A stretch of DNA of 64,000 nt from Streptomyces carpinensis (GCF_002154505.1 NZ_MUBM01000007.1:38002-102001), one strand, 5' to 3'. Counted from the first letter of the stretch, positions 1 to 9,143 are shown. The notes: generated from the letters alone by a model not told the origin. Made by a program: numbers and translations.

Positions 1-148
1 AGTCGAACAGCTGAGACACAGCGGTGTTGAAGCCGACTCCGGCTTTGAGCGTCGGTTCGCGAGGCCACATGCGGGGCTGCCGCCTGGTTCGTAAGGTGAT
101 CCGGACGCCGCGGGCTTCAAATCCCCCTGGAGGGGCACCTCACAGCGA

Positions 149-988
149 ATGGGTGCCCTTCTCGCGCTGACCTCCGCCGTCTGTTACGGCATCGTCGACT
201 TCGCCGGCGGGATCCTTTCCCGCCGCGCCCCCTTCACCGCAGTCACGCTTCTGGGTCAGCTCGGCGGGCTGCTGCTCGCCGCGGTGGCCGCCCTCCTCGT
301 CCCGGCCTCCTCCGTTCACTCGGCCGATCTGTGCTGGGGAGCCTTGTCCGGTGTCGGCAGCGCCGCCGCCATGCTGTTGCTCAACCGTGGGCTGAGCCGA
401 GGTGCGATGAGCGTGGTGGTCCCTGTCAGCGCCGTCACGTCCGTGGTCCTCTCCGTGCTGGGTGGAGTTCTCCTCCTCGGCGACCGGCCCACACCCGTGG
501 CCTGGACGGGCATCGCTGTCACGGCGCCCGCCCTGTGGCTGGTTTCCGGCGGGCGGAGCACCTTCCCGGAGAGCCCGGATGCGGCCACTGGCCGAGGCAC
601 GCCGGACGGCCTGTGGGCGAGCGCGGGAGTCGCCGTGCAGTACTTGGCGCTCGCACAGGCCGGACCCTCCAGCGGATTGTGGCCGGTGGCCGCGGGCCGT
701 CTCGCCGCCGTCGCGGTGCTGCTGCCGACCGCCGGGCGCCACCTCCGTGTGCCGCCGATGCGCAGTGCTCAGGCGTTACTGACCGGAGCGGGCGCGGCCC
801 TGGCACTGAGCCTGTACCTGCTCGCCACCCAACGGCAGATGCTCGCGGTCGCCGTCGTCCTCGCCTCCCTGTACCCGACCCTGCCCGTGATCCTGGGACT
901 CGCCGTGCTGCACGAGCGGGTGGACCGGCGGCAGGCGGCGGGCCTGCTGGGCGCGGCGGCGGCCACCGTGCTGCTCGCACTCGGCTGA
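149..988 (+). CDS. EamA/DMT-family permease
   Basis: Integral membrane protein of 279 aa made almost entirely of hydrophobic helices (about 10 predicted), which matches the usual size of a drug/metabolite transporter of the EamA type. The duplicated five-helix layout is visible, with a more polar stretch near residues 130-150 separating the halves. The ATG is preceded by GGAGGGG, but at about 13 nt, so the exact start is not certain. The family moves small metabolites or toxic compounds; the substrate cannot be told from sequence. It stands alone, with the convergent MFS exporter next door. Confidence 0.85.
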   Translation: MGALLALTSAVCYGIVDFAGGILSRRAPFTAVTLLGQLGGLLLAAVAALLVPASSVHSADLCWGALSGVGSAAAMLLLNRGLSRGAMSVVVPVSAVTSVVLSVLGGVLLLGDRPTPVAWTGIAVTAPALWLVSGGRSTFPESPDAATGRGTPDGLWASAGVAVQYLALAQAGPSSGLWPVAAGRLAAVAVLLPTAGRHLRVPPMRSAQALLTGAGAALALSLYLLATQRQMLAVAVVLASLYPTLPVILGLAVLHERVDRRQAAGLLGAAAATVLLALG

Positions 989-1185
989 CTCACGGACCCT
1001 GTGGCCCGGATGGTGGGCACCGATGCTTCCGAGCGGGCGACGGTTCGCGGACCGATTCGAGGAGCCGGCGGTGATCCATGCCGAGGCGCGCCCAGGCGAT
1101 GGCCGGCGGTGCGTTCGTTGAACCGCAGGTCCTGGTCCGCGAGTTCGAGCGCGATCCGGCGAGAAGGAGCGGGCGTTCGCATGTG

Positions 1186-2364
1186 TCACTGGAGCACCTC
1201 GGTGCTTCGGCCCACCGCGATCACAGAGCGGAGAAACAACCCGATGAGCAACGCGACAGCGATCAGGAGCCCGCTTGCCCACAGCGGCCCGAGGGTCCCG
1301 GCTCCGGTGCTGAGGGTGGTCGCAGCGACGAGTGGTCCGACGGCGGCGCCGACGTTGAGGGCGGCGGTCGCGTAGGAGCCGGCCATGGTGGGGGCTCCGG
1401 CCGCCTCGTACAGGACCCGTGTGATCAGCGTGCTGCCCAGCGCGAACGACAGCGCGCCCTGCACGAACACGAGAGACAGCAGAGCGACCGGCTGGTCGGC
1501 CAGCACGGCCAGGGCCGGCCAGCCGGTGAGCAGCAGCGGGCCGCCGACCGCGATGACCAGGTCCGGACGCTGGTCGGACAGCCGTCCGGCGACGGCGACG
1601 CCGACGAAGGAACCGACCCCGAAGAGCACCAGGGCGACAGAGATCCACAGCTCGCCCAGCCCGGCGGTGTCGGTCACCACGGGGGCGAGGAACGTGAAGC
1701 TCGCGAAGGTCGCCGCGTTGACCAGTGCGCCGAGCAGCATGACCAGGAGCAACCGCGGATTCTTGAGCTGTGCGAGCTCCGCTCGCAAGGTCGGCCCGTC
1801 GGGCTCGCGTTCCTCCATCGGACGTGCCGGGATGCCCGCGAGGATGCCGATGGCTGCGGGCAGACAGAGGGCGGCGACAGCCCAGAACGTGGCCCGCCAG
1901 CCGAGCAGTGTGCCCAGTAGCGATCCTCCTGGCACGCCGACGATCGTCGCCACCGTGGTGCCGGACAGCAGCACGGCGAGCGCGCGTCCCTTGTTGCCTG
2001 GGAGGACGAGCGCGGCGGCGGTCGTCAGAGCTACGGCGAGGAACCCGGCGTTCGCCAGCGCTGCGACCACCCGGGTCGCAAACACGAGCGGGAAGCTCGA
2101 GGTGGCAGCGCCCACGGCGTGGGCGGCCGAGAACACGAGGGCGAATCCGAGCAGGCTGGACCGTCCCGGCCGGTTGCGGGCAAGCCCGGCCATGAGTGGC
2201 GCGCCGACGATCATTCCGATCGCGAAGGCCGGGGTCAGCATGCCTGCCGTCCCGACAGTGACGTCGAGGTCCGAGGCGATGTCCGGCAGAAGGCCGGCGA
2301 GCATGAATTCCGAGGTGCCCATGGCGAAGACCGCCATGGCAAGCAGGTACAGCGGGAGAGGCAT
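1186..2364 (-). CDS. Cmx/CmrA-type MFS drug exporter
   Basis: A 392-aa major facilitator protein with 12 predicted membrane helices. The N-terminus carries the signature MGTSEFMLAGLLPDIA of the chloramphenicol-efflux (Cmx/CmrA, DHA1) group. The A-loop is ARNRPGRSSLLG and a VPGGSLLG motif C sits in helix 5. In-frame codons extend 23 residues further upstream, but they encode a polar stretch unlike the family, so the ATG that directly starts helix 1 is chosen. The likely role is proton-driven export of amphenicol-like or other small toxic compounds. The substrate is inferred from the family only. Confidence 0.85.
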   Translation of the reverse strand: MPLPLYLLAMAVFAMGTSEFMLAGLLPDIASDLDVTVGTAGMLTPAFAIGMIVGAPLMAGLARNRPGRSSLLGFALVFSAAHAVGAATSSFPLVFATRVVAALANAGFLAVALTTAAALVLPGNKGRALAVLLSGTTVATIVGVPGGSLLGTLLGWRATFWAVAALCLPAAIGILAGIPARPMEEREPDGPTLRAELAQLKNPRLLLVMLLGALVNAATFASFTFLAPVVTDTAGLGELWISVALVLFGVGSFVGVAVAGRLSDQRPDLVIAVGGPLLLTGWPALAVLADQPVALLSLVFVQGALSFALGSTLITRVLYEAAGAPTMAGSYATAALNVGAAVGPLVAATTLSTGAGTLGPLWASGLLIAVALLIGLFLRSVIAVGRSTEVLQ

Positions 2365-2939
2365 CGAGTGGCTCCGAGGTGAGGAGAAGCGCGAGAAGGT
2401 CATCTCGTCACCGCGGCCAGCCCCCGAGAGCACACCCGTACGACCGCAGAATGCGACGCGACGACAGGGCTTACGGGGCTCAGTGGTTCAGGGGCTGACG
2501 GCGTGACCGAAAGCCCCCACCTTGTCCGACTCAGGACTCGACATGGCCCGCAGGGTACCCGACCGACGCCCGTCGAGGCACCCCGGTTTCACCGGCCTCG
2601 GCCTGTGTCCCAACGCACTCTCTCCGGGCTCCGGGGTCTGCTGTCGAGAACGACATCAGCCCACCAGGAGAGCCCGCTGAACCGCGACCGCCGGCCCACA
2701 CGGGTGCGGCTCATTGCATCACCGGGAGAACTCGCCGGTGTCAGGGCTTCCGGCCAGAGGCAGTGGCGCGAGCGCCACTGTCCCTGCGGCGATGCCGAAG
2801 GCGAGGGCAGCCGTACCGCCGTCGCCGAGCTTCGCGAACAGGTGCACGGCACGCCGCTCAGCGACCGGTTGCCGTACCGAGCCGCCGATTTTCCTGGTCG
2901 GCCATGTTCAGACCGCGAGGGGTCTGGCATCCTGCGACG
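2365..2939. other. intergenic region with 20-bp palindrome
   Basis: No convincing gene lies between the MFS exporter and the next gene. At 2761-2780 there is a perfect 20-bp palindrome, CAGTGGCGCGAGCGCCACTG (9-bp arms around GA). It could be an operator or a hairpin terminator. The minus strand through 2707-2860 encodes a short hydrophobic Ala/Gly-rich stretch with a stop near 2707, possibly a decayed membrane-protein tail, but this is too weak to call. Confidence 0.5.
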
Positions 2940-3422
2940 GTGCGATTGACCGATCATGCGAACAATGTCGAGCTCCGCCCGATGCGCTATCAGTTCCCCG
3001 CGGCCCGAGGCGACTCCTACGACGACAACTGGCTGGTCATCGGTGGTTCAGTGACAATTCCCGAGGGCAGCTGGTCCTTCGCCGATCCCTGCCTGCTGAC
3101 CGATGAAGCGCGTCAGGTGGCCGCTTGGCTGCGCGCAGTGGCAGCGGGGACGGTGGCTGTGACCGGACCCGATACCGACGGCTGGTTGTCCCCGGACACG
3201 TGGTTCGTCGAGCCGGTTCTGGCGTTCAGCCTCGCCGGCCGGAACGAGCGCGGGCTGGTACTGCGCGTTCACCTGTCGTTGGAGGGCGCACCCCCTTGGC
3301 AGCTGGGTAACGATGGAGCGGGCATCTACCAGTACGTCGTGGAGGTGCAGCTGGACGCGGCCGCCCTCCTTCGCGCCGCTGACGAGTGGGATCTGGCTCT
3401 GGAGTCCTTCCCGCCCCGCTGA
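2940..3422 (+). CDS. WapI-family immunity-like protein
   Basis: A 160-aa soluble protein. It opens with [19 protein letters not shown] and contains DDNWLVIGG and [10 protein letters not shown], a pattern I associate with actinobacterial proteins annotated as WapI-family immunity proteins; such proteins are thought to protect against toxin domains of contact-dependent systems. The GTG at 2940 follows GCGACG and starts right where the conserved domain begins. In-frame codons upstream are Arg-rich and look non-coding. No toxin gene is adjacent, so it would be an orphan immunity gene or have another role. Confidence 0.65.
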   Translation: MRLTDHANNVELRPMRYQFPAARGDSYDDNWLVIGGSVTIPEGSWSFADPCLLTDEARQVAAWLRAVAAGTVAVTGPDTDGWLSPDTWFVEPVLAFSLAGRNERGLVLRVHLSLEGAPPWQLGNDGAGIYQYVVEVQLDAAALLRAADEWDLALESFPPR

Positions 3423-3573
3423 TCGACCTCATCTCTCCCCGGCCGCAGTCCAGTCCCGCTCAGCCGGATGGCCGCTGCGGGCGGCCCCGGGATCCCTGCC
3501 GGCCCGGGGTGTGAATCCGCGGCCACGGAGCACTCGGGGCGCGTGGGGGTCACAGCGGTGAAGGGAGTCGGCC

Positions 3574-4410
3574 GTGCAGCACACGTCGCCCGAGGGCACT
3601 GCGGAGATCCTGTTCATCGGCAACGCCACACTACTGATCCGCTACGGAGAGCTGACGCTGCTGACCGATCCCAACTTCCTCCACCGCGGGCAGCTCGCCC
3701 ACCTCGGCTACGGTCTGGTCTCGCGCCGGTTGACCGAACCGGCCATGGACGTGGCGGACCTGCCCCACCAAGACCTGGATGCCGTTGTGCTCTCGCATCT
3801 GCACGGCGACCACTTCGACCGGGTGGCCCGACGCGGGCTGGACCGGGGGCTGCCGTTCGTCACCACCCCGCACGCCTCCCGTATCCTGCAGGGTCTCTTC
3901 GGCTTCCACCGCGCCACCGGCCTGCGCACCTGGCAGACCCAAACCGTGCTGCACGGGGACTCCTCCGTCCGGATCACCTCGCTCCCCGGCCGCCACGCGC
4001 CCGGCCCGGCACGGGCCCTGCTGCCGCCGGTGATGGGCAGCCTGCTGGAGTTCGGCGACCGCTCGGGCGAGGTCCGGCTGATCCTCTACCTCACCGGCGA
4101 CACCCTGATGTACGACGGCCTGCGCGAGATCGCCGAGCGCTGCCCGGACATCCACCTGGCGGTCCTGCACCTCGGCGGTACCACCCTGCCCGGCGGCCTG
4201 GTGGTCACCATGGACGCCGAACAGGGCGCCGACCTGCTCGACCTGCTGCGCCCTCGCAGGGCGCTGCCTATTCACTACAACGACTACACGGTCTTCCACT
4301 CCCCGCTGGAGGACTTCCTCGCCGAGGCCGGACGCCGCGGCCACGACGCGCGCATGGTGCGGTGCGCCCCGGGCGAGCGGGTGACAGTCGGCGCCGAAGT
4401 CGCGGTCTGA
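3574..4410 (+). CDS. MBL-fold metallo-hydrolase
   Basis: A 278-aa cytosolic protein of the metallo-beta-lactamase fold. The metal-binding signature SHLHGDHFD (HxHxDH) is near residues 72-80. Later metal-ligand motifs are GRHAPGP near 150, LTGDT near 176 and IHYNDY near 234, all expected for the UlaG/RomA-like L-ascorbate-lactonase or phospholipase-D-like subgroup. The length is typical. The physiological substrate is unknown, and the gene stands as a single unit on the plus strand. Confidence 0.85.
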   Translation: MQHTSPEGTAEILFIGNATLLIRYGELTLLTDPNFLHRGQLAHLGYGLVSRRLTEPAMDVADLPHQDLDAVVLSHLHGDHFDRVARRGLDRGLPFVTTPHASRILQGLFGFHRATGLRTWQTQTVLHGDSSVRITSLPGRHAPGPARALLPPVMGSLLEFGDRSGEVRLILYLTGDTLMYDGLREIAERCPDIHLAVLHLGGTTLPGGLVVTMDAEQGADLLDLLRPRRALPIHYNDYTVFHSPLEDFLAEAGRRGHDARMVRCAPGERVTVGAEVAV

Positions 4411-4543
4411 GCAGCACACCGAAATCACCACATGGCCAGCTGGACGAAGGGGCCTCCGATCCGCTGCCGCCGTCACCTTGACGAAGCTTGATCAACAGTG
4501 GGTATGGTGACACGCTCAAGGCGAGATTCGGGGGTACGGGCGC

Positions 4544-5080
4544 GTGAACCGACGACTGCCGGGATCGATGGCCTGCGGTGTCACGGCGGCGGTGATGCTG
4601 CTCGCGGCCTGCAGCGGTGCCGGCGGGGATCCCGGTGCTGATGCGACGCCCTCGGTGAGTGCTTCCCCTGGGAGGTCCGCTGCCGCCGTGTCCGTGAAGG
4701 TGGCGACCGCCGAAGAGGTCAAGTCCGCTGTGGAGGGCCGGATCTCGGCTCATGAGGAGCGCTTCGGTTCCGGTGCGAACTCACCCTGCTCAACCGCGTC
4801 GGCCGAGATGTTCACCCAGGACTGCGGCGCCGCGGCAAGGGCAACAGGGGCGGACGCATCGTTCTCCCTGACGCAGATCCGAGGCCGGGAAGGGTTCGCC
4901 ACGCTGCGCTCGACCGCGCAGAGGATCCGGACCGCGGCGGTCGCATATCAGCACCTGGGTTGCGCGACGAACCCGGCGAAGGCGGCCATTCGCCAAGCGT
5001 GCCAGGAACCGGCGGCCGTCCTCGCCCAGGGTTTCTCCGACCTGCGCGACGGGGCCAACCTCGGCCTGGCCGGCAAGTAG
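4544..5080 (+). CDS. hypothetical lipoprotein
   Basis: A 178-aa protein with a clear lipoprotein signal: basic NRR, a hydrophobic run, and lipobox LLAAC with the lipidated cysteine at residue 23. A Ser/Ala/Pro/Gly linker follows, then a small domain with four cysteines, two in NSPCS and QDC and two near the end (GCATN and QACQE), which may pair as disulfides outside the cell. No known enzyme motif is visible. It is expected at the outer face of the membrane. Function unknown. Confidence 0.7.
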   Translation: MNRRLPGSMACGVTAAVMLLAACSGAGGDPGADATPSVSASPGRSAAAVSVKVATAEEVKSAVEGRISAHEERFGSGANSPCSTASAEMFTQDCGAAARATGADASFSLTQIRGREGFATLRSTAQRIRTAAVAYQHLGCATNPAKAAIRQACQEPAAVLAQGFSDLRDGANLGLAGK

Positions 5081-5084
5081 CCGA

Positions 5085-5103
5085 GCCGTTCCACCGAAAC
5101 GGC
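5085..5103 (+). terminator. weak hairpin after lipoprotein gene
   Basis: GCCGTT and AACGGC form a 6-bp stem with a 7-nt loop, 5 nt after the stop codon. A second GGGGAA...CCCC hairpin follows directly. There is no U-tract, which is usual in Streptomyces. Confidence 0.35.
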
Positions 5104-5172
5104 CGGGGAACTGTCCCCGGGCCGCATAGAGGCACCATCACAGCTACGACGATGCCGTGCCTCATGGTTTCC

Positions 5173-6063
5173 TCACCGGCTGATCTGACGCGGAACCGCC
5201 ACCGCGACCAGCTTGTCCGGGTTGCGGATCGCGTAGATGCCGCTGATCCTTCCGTCGGTGATCTCGACCAGGAAGACGCCTTCCAGGTGGTCACCGCCGT
5301 GAACAACCATCGCGGGCGTGTGGTTGCAGTTGACCACCTCGATCCGCAGGTCCAGCCGCCTCATGCGGAAGACGTTGACGAGGACCGCGGCCACCTTCTC
5401 CGCACCCACCACCGGCCGGCGTGCCGCGGTGGTCTTGCCGCCGCTGTCGGCGGTCCAGGTGGCGTCCGGAGCGAGCAGCGAGAGCAGCCCCTCCAGGTCA
5501 CCGGTTGTCGCCGCGGTCATGAACTGCTCGGTGATCCGCACGGTCTTCGCCGCGTCGACGGCCTCGAAGCGCCTGCGCCGCGCCCGTACGTGCTCGCGGG
5601 CGCGGTGCGCCACCTGGCGCACCGTCACCACGGACTTGCCCACCGCGTCGGCGACGTCGTCGTAGCCGAAGCCGAACACCTCGCGCAGTACGAACACCGC
5701 GCGCTCATCGGGGGTGAGCGTTTCGAGCAGCACGAGCATCGCCATCGACACCGACTCGGCGAGCACCACATCGGCCGACGGGTCGTGCTCGTCGAGCAGC
5801 AGCGGTTCGGGCAGCCACGGGCCGATGTAGTCCTCGCGACGGCGCGCGCTCGCCCGCAGTGTGTTGAGCGCCTGACGGGTCACCAACTGTGCCAGGTACG
5901 ACTTGGTGTCCCGTACCGTCGCGAGGTCGACGTCGGCCCACCGTAGATAGCTGTCCTGCAGCACGTCGTCGGATTCGGTCGCCGAGCCGAGTATCTCGTA
6001 GACGATCGTGAACAGCAGCGGCCGCAACACAGTGAATCGCTCGGAGTGCTCGTCGGTGGTCAC
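5173..6063 (-). CDS. ECF41-family sigma factor (SigJ-like) with SnoaL domain
   Basis: A 296-aa extracytoplasmic-function sigma factor. Regions sigma2 (about 10-75, with DDVLQDSYLRW) and sigma4 (about 110-165, with DERAVFVLREVFGF and a helix-turn-helix) are followed by a SnoaL-like C-terminal domain. The ECF41 hallmarks are present: WLPEPL in the linker, DSGGK (usually DGGGK) in the SnoaL part and NPDKL near the end. In this family the C-terminal extension replaces an anti-sigma factor and tunes activity. The GTG start overlaps the stop of the upstream oxidoreductase as GTGA, so the two are translationally coupled. Confidence 0.9.
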   Translation of the reverse strand: MTTDEHSERFTVLRPLLFTIVYEILGSATESDDVLQDSYLRWADVDLATVRDTKSYLAQLVTRQALNTLRASARRREDYIGPWLPEPLLLDEHDPSADVVLAESVSMAMLVLLETLTPDERAVFVLREVFGFGYDDVADAVGKSVVTVRQVAHRAREHVRARRRRFEAVDAAKTVRITEQFMTAATTGDLEGLLSLLAPDATWTADSGGKTTAARRPVVGAEKVAAVLVNVFRMRRLDLRIEVVNCNHTPAMVVHGGDHLEGVFLVEITDGRISGIYAIRNPDKLVAVAVPRQISR

Positions 6064-7259
6064 GAAGACGTGACCTCGTGCGAGGCGGAGGCCGGCTGCT
6101 CGGGGCGCGGGCCGCCCTTGGGCCAGATGAAGGAACCCGGCCTGCGGGCCTCGCGGCGGATCTTCCAGACCGCGAACTTGCAGGTCACCTCCTTGATCCT
6201 CGCGCCCATCCGGCCGCCGACGTAGACGTTCACCGCGCTGTCGTCCTTGCGGGCGAGTTGGCGGACGGCGGCGCGCCGGCCGAGGCTGACGCACGACCCC
6301 GAGAAGGCCACGTCGATCACCGCCGGGTCGGTCCCCTCGATGCGACTCAGCACCGTGTCGGCGGCCTGCGCCCCGAGCGGCCCGGCGGCATAGCAACTCA
6401 TCCGCAGCGGCTGACCCGACGGTGCGGCGGCGTCGCCCGCCGCGACGACGCGGTCGTCGTCGACGCTGGTGAGCGTCTCGTCGGTGAGCAGCCGGCCGAG
6501 CGCGTCGGTGCGCAGCCCGCTCTCGGCCGCCAACTGCGGCACGCCGAAACCGGCCGTCCAGATGGTCAGTGCGCTCGGACGCACCGCACCATCGGCAACA
6601 CCGTCGGCAAGGACGACCGCATCCGGCCGGACCTCGGTCACCACGGCCGCCTCGAGCACGGCGACACCGTGCCGGGACAGCCACTTGGCGACGGACCGAC
6701 GACCCGGGGCGCTCAGTGACGGCGCCAGGGTTCCGCCACACACCAGCGTGACCGTGCGTCCTTGCTCGGCCAGTTCGGCGGCCGTCTCGATCCCGGTCAA
6801 TCCGCCGCCGACCACGGTGACGGGAGCATCGAGGGGCAACTCGTCCAGCCTGGCGCGCAGCCGCCGCGCGGATTCGAATTCGGCGATCGGGAAGGCGAGT
6901 TCGGCCGCGCCGGCCACCGATGGCGGTGTCACTCCGGTGCTGCCGACCGCGTAGATGACGTAGTCGTAGTCCAGTGCGCGGCCCGAGGTCAGCCGCACCG
7001 TGCGGGCGACGGTGTCGATGCGCGTGGCGCTGTCGACAGCCAACCGGACACCCTCACCGAGCAGCGTGGCGTAGTCCACGGCGGCGTCACCGGTGCCGGC
7101 CACGAACTGGTGCAACCGGATTCGATCGACGAACTCAGGGCGGGGATTGACCAGCGTGATGTCGACATCGGCACGCGTTCGCAGACGGTTGGCCGCGAGT
7201 GTTCCGGCGTAACCACCGCCGAGGACCACGACCTTGCTGGGGTTGCTGTGTTCGCTCAT
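6060..7259 (-). CDS. FAD-dependent NAD(P)H oxidoreductase (ECF41 partner)
   Basis: A 399-aa pyridine-nucleotide disulfide oxidoreductase-like flavoprotein, of the NDH-2/ferredoxin-reductase-like type. The first Rossmann fold has VVLGGGYAGTLAA near residue 11, the second has VTVVGGGLTGIETA near 150, and the late FAD motif is VVAAGDAA near 285. Known ECF41 loci pair the sigma factor with a carboxymuconolactone decarboxylase, an oxidoreductase or an epimerase as the target gene, and this is the oxidoreductase variant. An upstream ATG at 7295 is possible; 7259 is chosen because family members begin near MSEHS. Confidence 0.85.
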   Translation of the reverse strand: MSEHSNPSKVVVLGGGYAGTLAANRLRTRADVDITLVNPRPEFVDRIRLHQFVAGTGDAAVDYATLLGEGVRLAVDSATRIDTVARTVRLTSGRALDYDYVIYAVGSTGVTPPSVAGAAELAFPIAEFESARRLRARLDELPLDAPVTVVGGGLTGIETAAELAEQGRTVTLVCGGTLAPSLSAPGRRSVAKWLSRHGVAVLEAAVVTEVRPDAVVLADGVADGAVRPSALTIWTAGFGVPQLAAESGLRTDALGRLLTDETLTSVDDDRVVAAGDAAAPSGQPLRMSCYAAGPLGAQAADTVLSRIEGTDPAVIDVAFSGSCVSLGRRAAVRQLARKDDSAVNVYVGGRMGARIKEVTCKFAVWKIRREARRPGSFIWPKGGPRPEQPASASHEVTSS

Positions 7260-7267
7260 GCCCTCAA

Positions 7268-7317
7268 GACACCGCGGAACGCCGAGACGTGACATGCTGC
7301 GATGTGACGCACGTCAC
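7268..7317 (-). promoter_or_regulatory. candidate ECF41 promoter region
   Basis: Upstream of the oxidoreductase the minus strand holds three overlapping TCAC boxes. One is TGTCACG (7294-7288), followed after 16 nt by TGTC (7271-7268). Another is GCGTCACA (7310-7303), followed after 13 nt by CGTC (7289-7286). From memory the ECF41 promoter resembles TGTCACA...CGTC, so either pair is plausible. An inverted repeat GTGACG-TG-CGTCAC overlaps at 7304-7317. Confidence 0.45.
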
Positions 7318-7467
7318 TCCATTCGAGAACGCGAAAAAGCGCCTCCGAGGCCGGCGCTCGTCTGCGGCCGGCACCGGGGGCCGTCATGGCCGGGGTGGGT
7401 CGGCGGGCGTTGTCTCTGGTCGGGCCCGCAGGGCCGGTGGCAGGACGAAAAGCGCCCGCCACTGGAT

Positions 7468-7716
7468 TCATGCAAGCATCCCCACCAGCAGTGCCACGAT
7501 CACGGTGAGCGCGGCGACCGGTGCCATGACCACCCGCAGTCGCCCCCACCGCCCGACTGTGTCAAGGTCTGGATCCGCAGGTGGAAGCCCTTGCCGGCGC
7601 GGCAGAGGCGACAGTGCACGGCTCCGGCGGTCATCTCCGTCCGCGGCATCCAGCCAGTAGGCACCGGTCAGCCGGGCGTAGATCACTCCGGAGGTCTCAT
7701 CCTTCACAGTAGCCAC
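7468..7716 (-). CDS. small membrane-anchored hypothetical protein
   Basis: An 82-aa reading frame with a polar, charged N-terminal two thirds and a single strongly hydrophobic C-terminal helix (about residues 62-81), giving a tail-anchored topology. Codon use looks genuine, but the GTG start lacks a clear Shine-Dalgarno sequence. No family recognised. It may be a small regulatory or stress-response membrane protein, or a chance frame. Confidence 0.4.
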   Translation of the reverse strand: MATVKDETSGVIYARLTGAYWLDAADGDDRRSRALSPLPRRQGLPPADPDLDTVGRWGRLRVVMAPVAALTVIVALLVGMLA

Positions 7717-7831
7717 AAAGGGTCAACGAGGAAACACACTGGGTGGCCACCGCGGGAAGTCATCTTGTGATCCCCCCGCCACAGGATCGAGACCGGCCGG
7801 CCCGGCCGGAGCAGCCGACTTCCATCACGGC

Positions 7832-8242
7832 CTACGAGCGTGCGAGGCGACGCGGCCAGGACTCCAGACCGCAGCCCGACGGAGCGCGTCGCGTTGCCTC
7901 CTCCGGCGCGTCGTAGAACCTGTAGACCTCGTGCCAGCCACAGACCCGGAAAACCCTCAGCAGCCTGTCGTCGGCGCACACGAAGCGCAGCGAACCCTGG
8001 TGGTCCTGAAGTCGTTTGGTGACGGCCACGATCATGCCCAGTCCCATCGAGTCCAGGAGGGGTACAGCACACAGATCCAGGACGAAGTGGCGATGTCCCT
8101 CGTCGAGAAGCTCTGCCACTGCCTTGCGGATCATGGGCGAGGTGTGGATGTCGACCTCACCGTCGACATGGAGAACGGTCCAGCCGTTCATGACGTCGCA
8201 GCTGACGACCATGCAAGGGTCTTCGATGATGTTCATCGGCAT
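7832..8242 (-). CDS. STAS-domain anti-sigma factor antagonist
   Basis: A 136-aa protein of the RsbV/BldG type. The STAS core spans about 10-110. It includes GWTVLHVDGEVDIHTS and the loop LDSMGLGM, whose serine is the usual phosphorylation site used to switch binding to an anti-sigma kinase. The second of two closely spaced ATGs is chosen because AGAGGG lies 6 nt before it and would abut the first. It probably works in partner switching with an HATPase kinase encoded elsewhere. The C-terminal 20 residues are variable. Confidence 0.85.
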   Translation of the reverse strand: MPMNIIEDPCMVVSCDVMNGWTVLHVDGEVDIHTSPMIRKAVAELLDEGHRHFVLDLCAVPLLDSMGLGMIVAVTKRLQDHQGSLRFVCADDRLLRVFRVCGWHEVYRFYDAPEEATRRAPSGCGLESWPRRLARS

Positions 8243-8519
8243 TGCCATCCCTCTTCACATCCGCGGATGGCGCCCGCCTCGCTGACCGCGGGGCCGGCCT
8301 GTAGATGCCAGCGTGTCTGCGAAGGCGGGGGATGTCCATCGGGTCCGTCACCCATGGCCGGGATGAGCGGCGCGTCAGTGACAGGCGCCTCTACACGGTG
8401 TTCCCGTCCGAAGATGGATGCTGGTCCCTATAGGCGTCCTGCGTTCAGCAGATGAGTATGGGACGGGTGGAACGCAGGGGCCGCCCGTCGTTCGATCCTG
8501 GCCCGTCGGCGCCGTCCTG

Positions 8520-8897
8520 TCAGGTGGCGGTGGGCCAGGACCGCAGCAGGGCGGCAATCTTCCCGGCGGTGCAGGCGGGGTCGAGGAGCAGGTCCTTGAG
8601 GGCGATGGCATCCTCGCGAGCGGGCTTGACCGGAGTCCCGACGGCTTCGAGGTACATCACCCCGCAGGCGGCGGCGACGGCCAGGTTGGAGCGTTCCAGC
8701 CAGCGGCAGCGGCCCAGCGTGTGCACCAGGGCGGCAGCTTTGGCGTAGGGGCCGTCGTAGATGGGCTGCTCGAACAGGTCGGCCCGGTGGCGGGCTACCG
8801 CCGACACGGGAACACCGTAGTCGTCAGGGGCCGGATCGTTCGCCCCCGCAGCTTCGGCGACCTGCAGGATCCACGCAACGTCGATGTGCAGGTTCAT
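8520..8897 (-). CDS. Fic/Doc-like toxin, degenerate active site
   Basis: A 125-aa protein that aligns along its length with Doc-type Fic toxins. The central helix pair YDGPYAKAAALVHTL and NLAVAAACGVMYLEAVG matches the scaffold. The catalytic HxFxxGNKR segment is replaced by RCRWLERSNL, so the active-site histidine is absent. This degenerate form is, as I recall, common among Streptomyces proteins annotated as the toxin of Fic-family TA systems. It is cotranscribed with the antitoxin just upstream, the stop and start codons sharing one base (TGATG). Catalytic AMPylation or kinase activity is doubtful. Confidence 0.75.
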   Translation of the reverse strand: MNLHIDVAWILQVAEAAGANDPAPDDYGVPVSAVARHRADLFEQPIYDGPYAKAAALVHTLGRCRWLERSNLAVAAACGVMYLEAVGTPVKPAREDAIALKDLLLDPACTAGKIAALLRSWPTAT

Positions 8898-9136
8898 CAG
8901 GCCGCGCGCCCTCCCCGGGGCGCCTGCTGGGCCTCCTCGGCCTCGTCGAAGACCGCCTGGTGTTCGGCCAGGAAGCGGGCGGCCGCGTCCACCGCACGGG
9001 CGCGCAGGCCGCTGGCGTCGTCCTGTACGAGCCGGGCGAGGTAGTCCCCGATGCTCAACCCCAGGTCGGCGGCGCGCTTCTTCGCGAGTTCCGCGACGTC
9101 CTCGTCCACGCGCGCGCCCAGTTGTGTCTTCGCCAT
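8897..9136 (-). CDS. ribbon-helix-helix-like antitoxin
   Basis: A 79-aa acidic-tailed protein. The N-terminal half (LGARVDEDVAELAKKRAADLG and SIGDYLARLV, given as separate pieces) resembles a small ribbon-helix-helix DNA-binding domain, and the C-terminal half is an Ala/Glu-rich segment expected to bind the toxin. It is the first gene of the pair and sits 8 nt from an 18-bp palindrome, the usual arrangement for autoregulation. The ATG at 9136 is the only start that gives a family-like N-terminus. Confidence 0.75.
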   Translation of the reverse strand: MAKTQLGARVDEDVAELAKKRAADLGLSIGDYLARLVQDDASGLRARAVDAAARFLAEHQAVFDEAEEAQQAPRGGRAA

Positions 9137-9143
9137 ACCCGCA

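Noticed and set aside
60..170. Possible selenocysteine tRNA, because of GCTTCAAATCC and a GGGCACC...GGTGCCC pair
   Set aside because: The acceptor, D and T arms cannot be built around the loop, and the 3' half overlaps the start of the permease gene.
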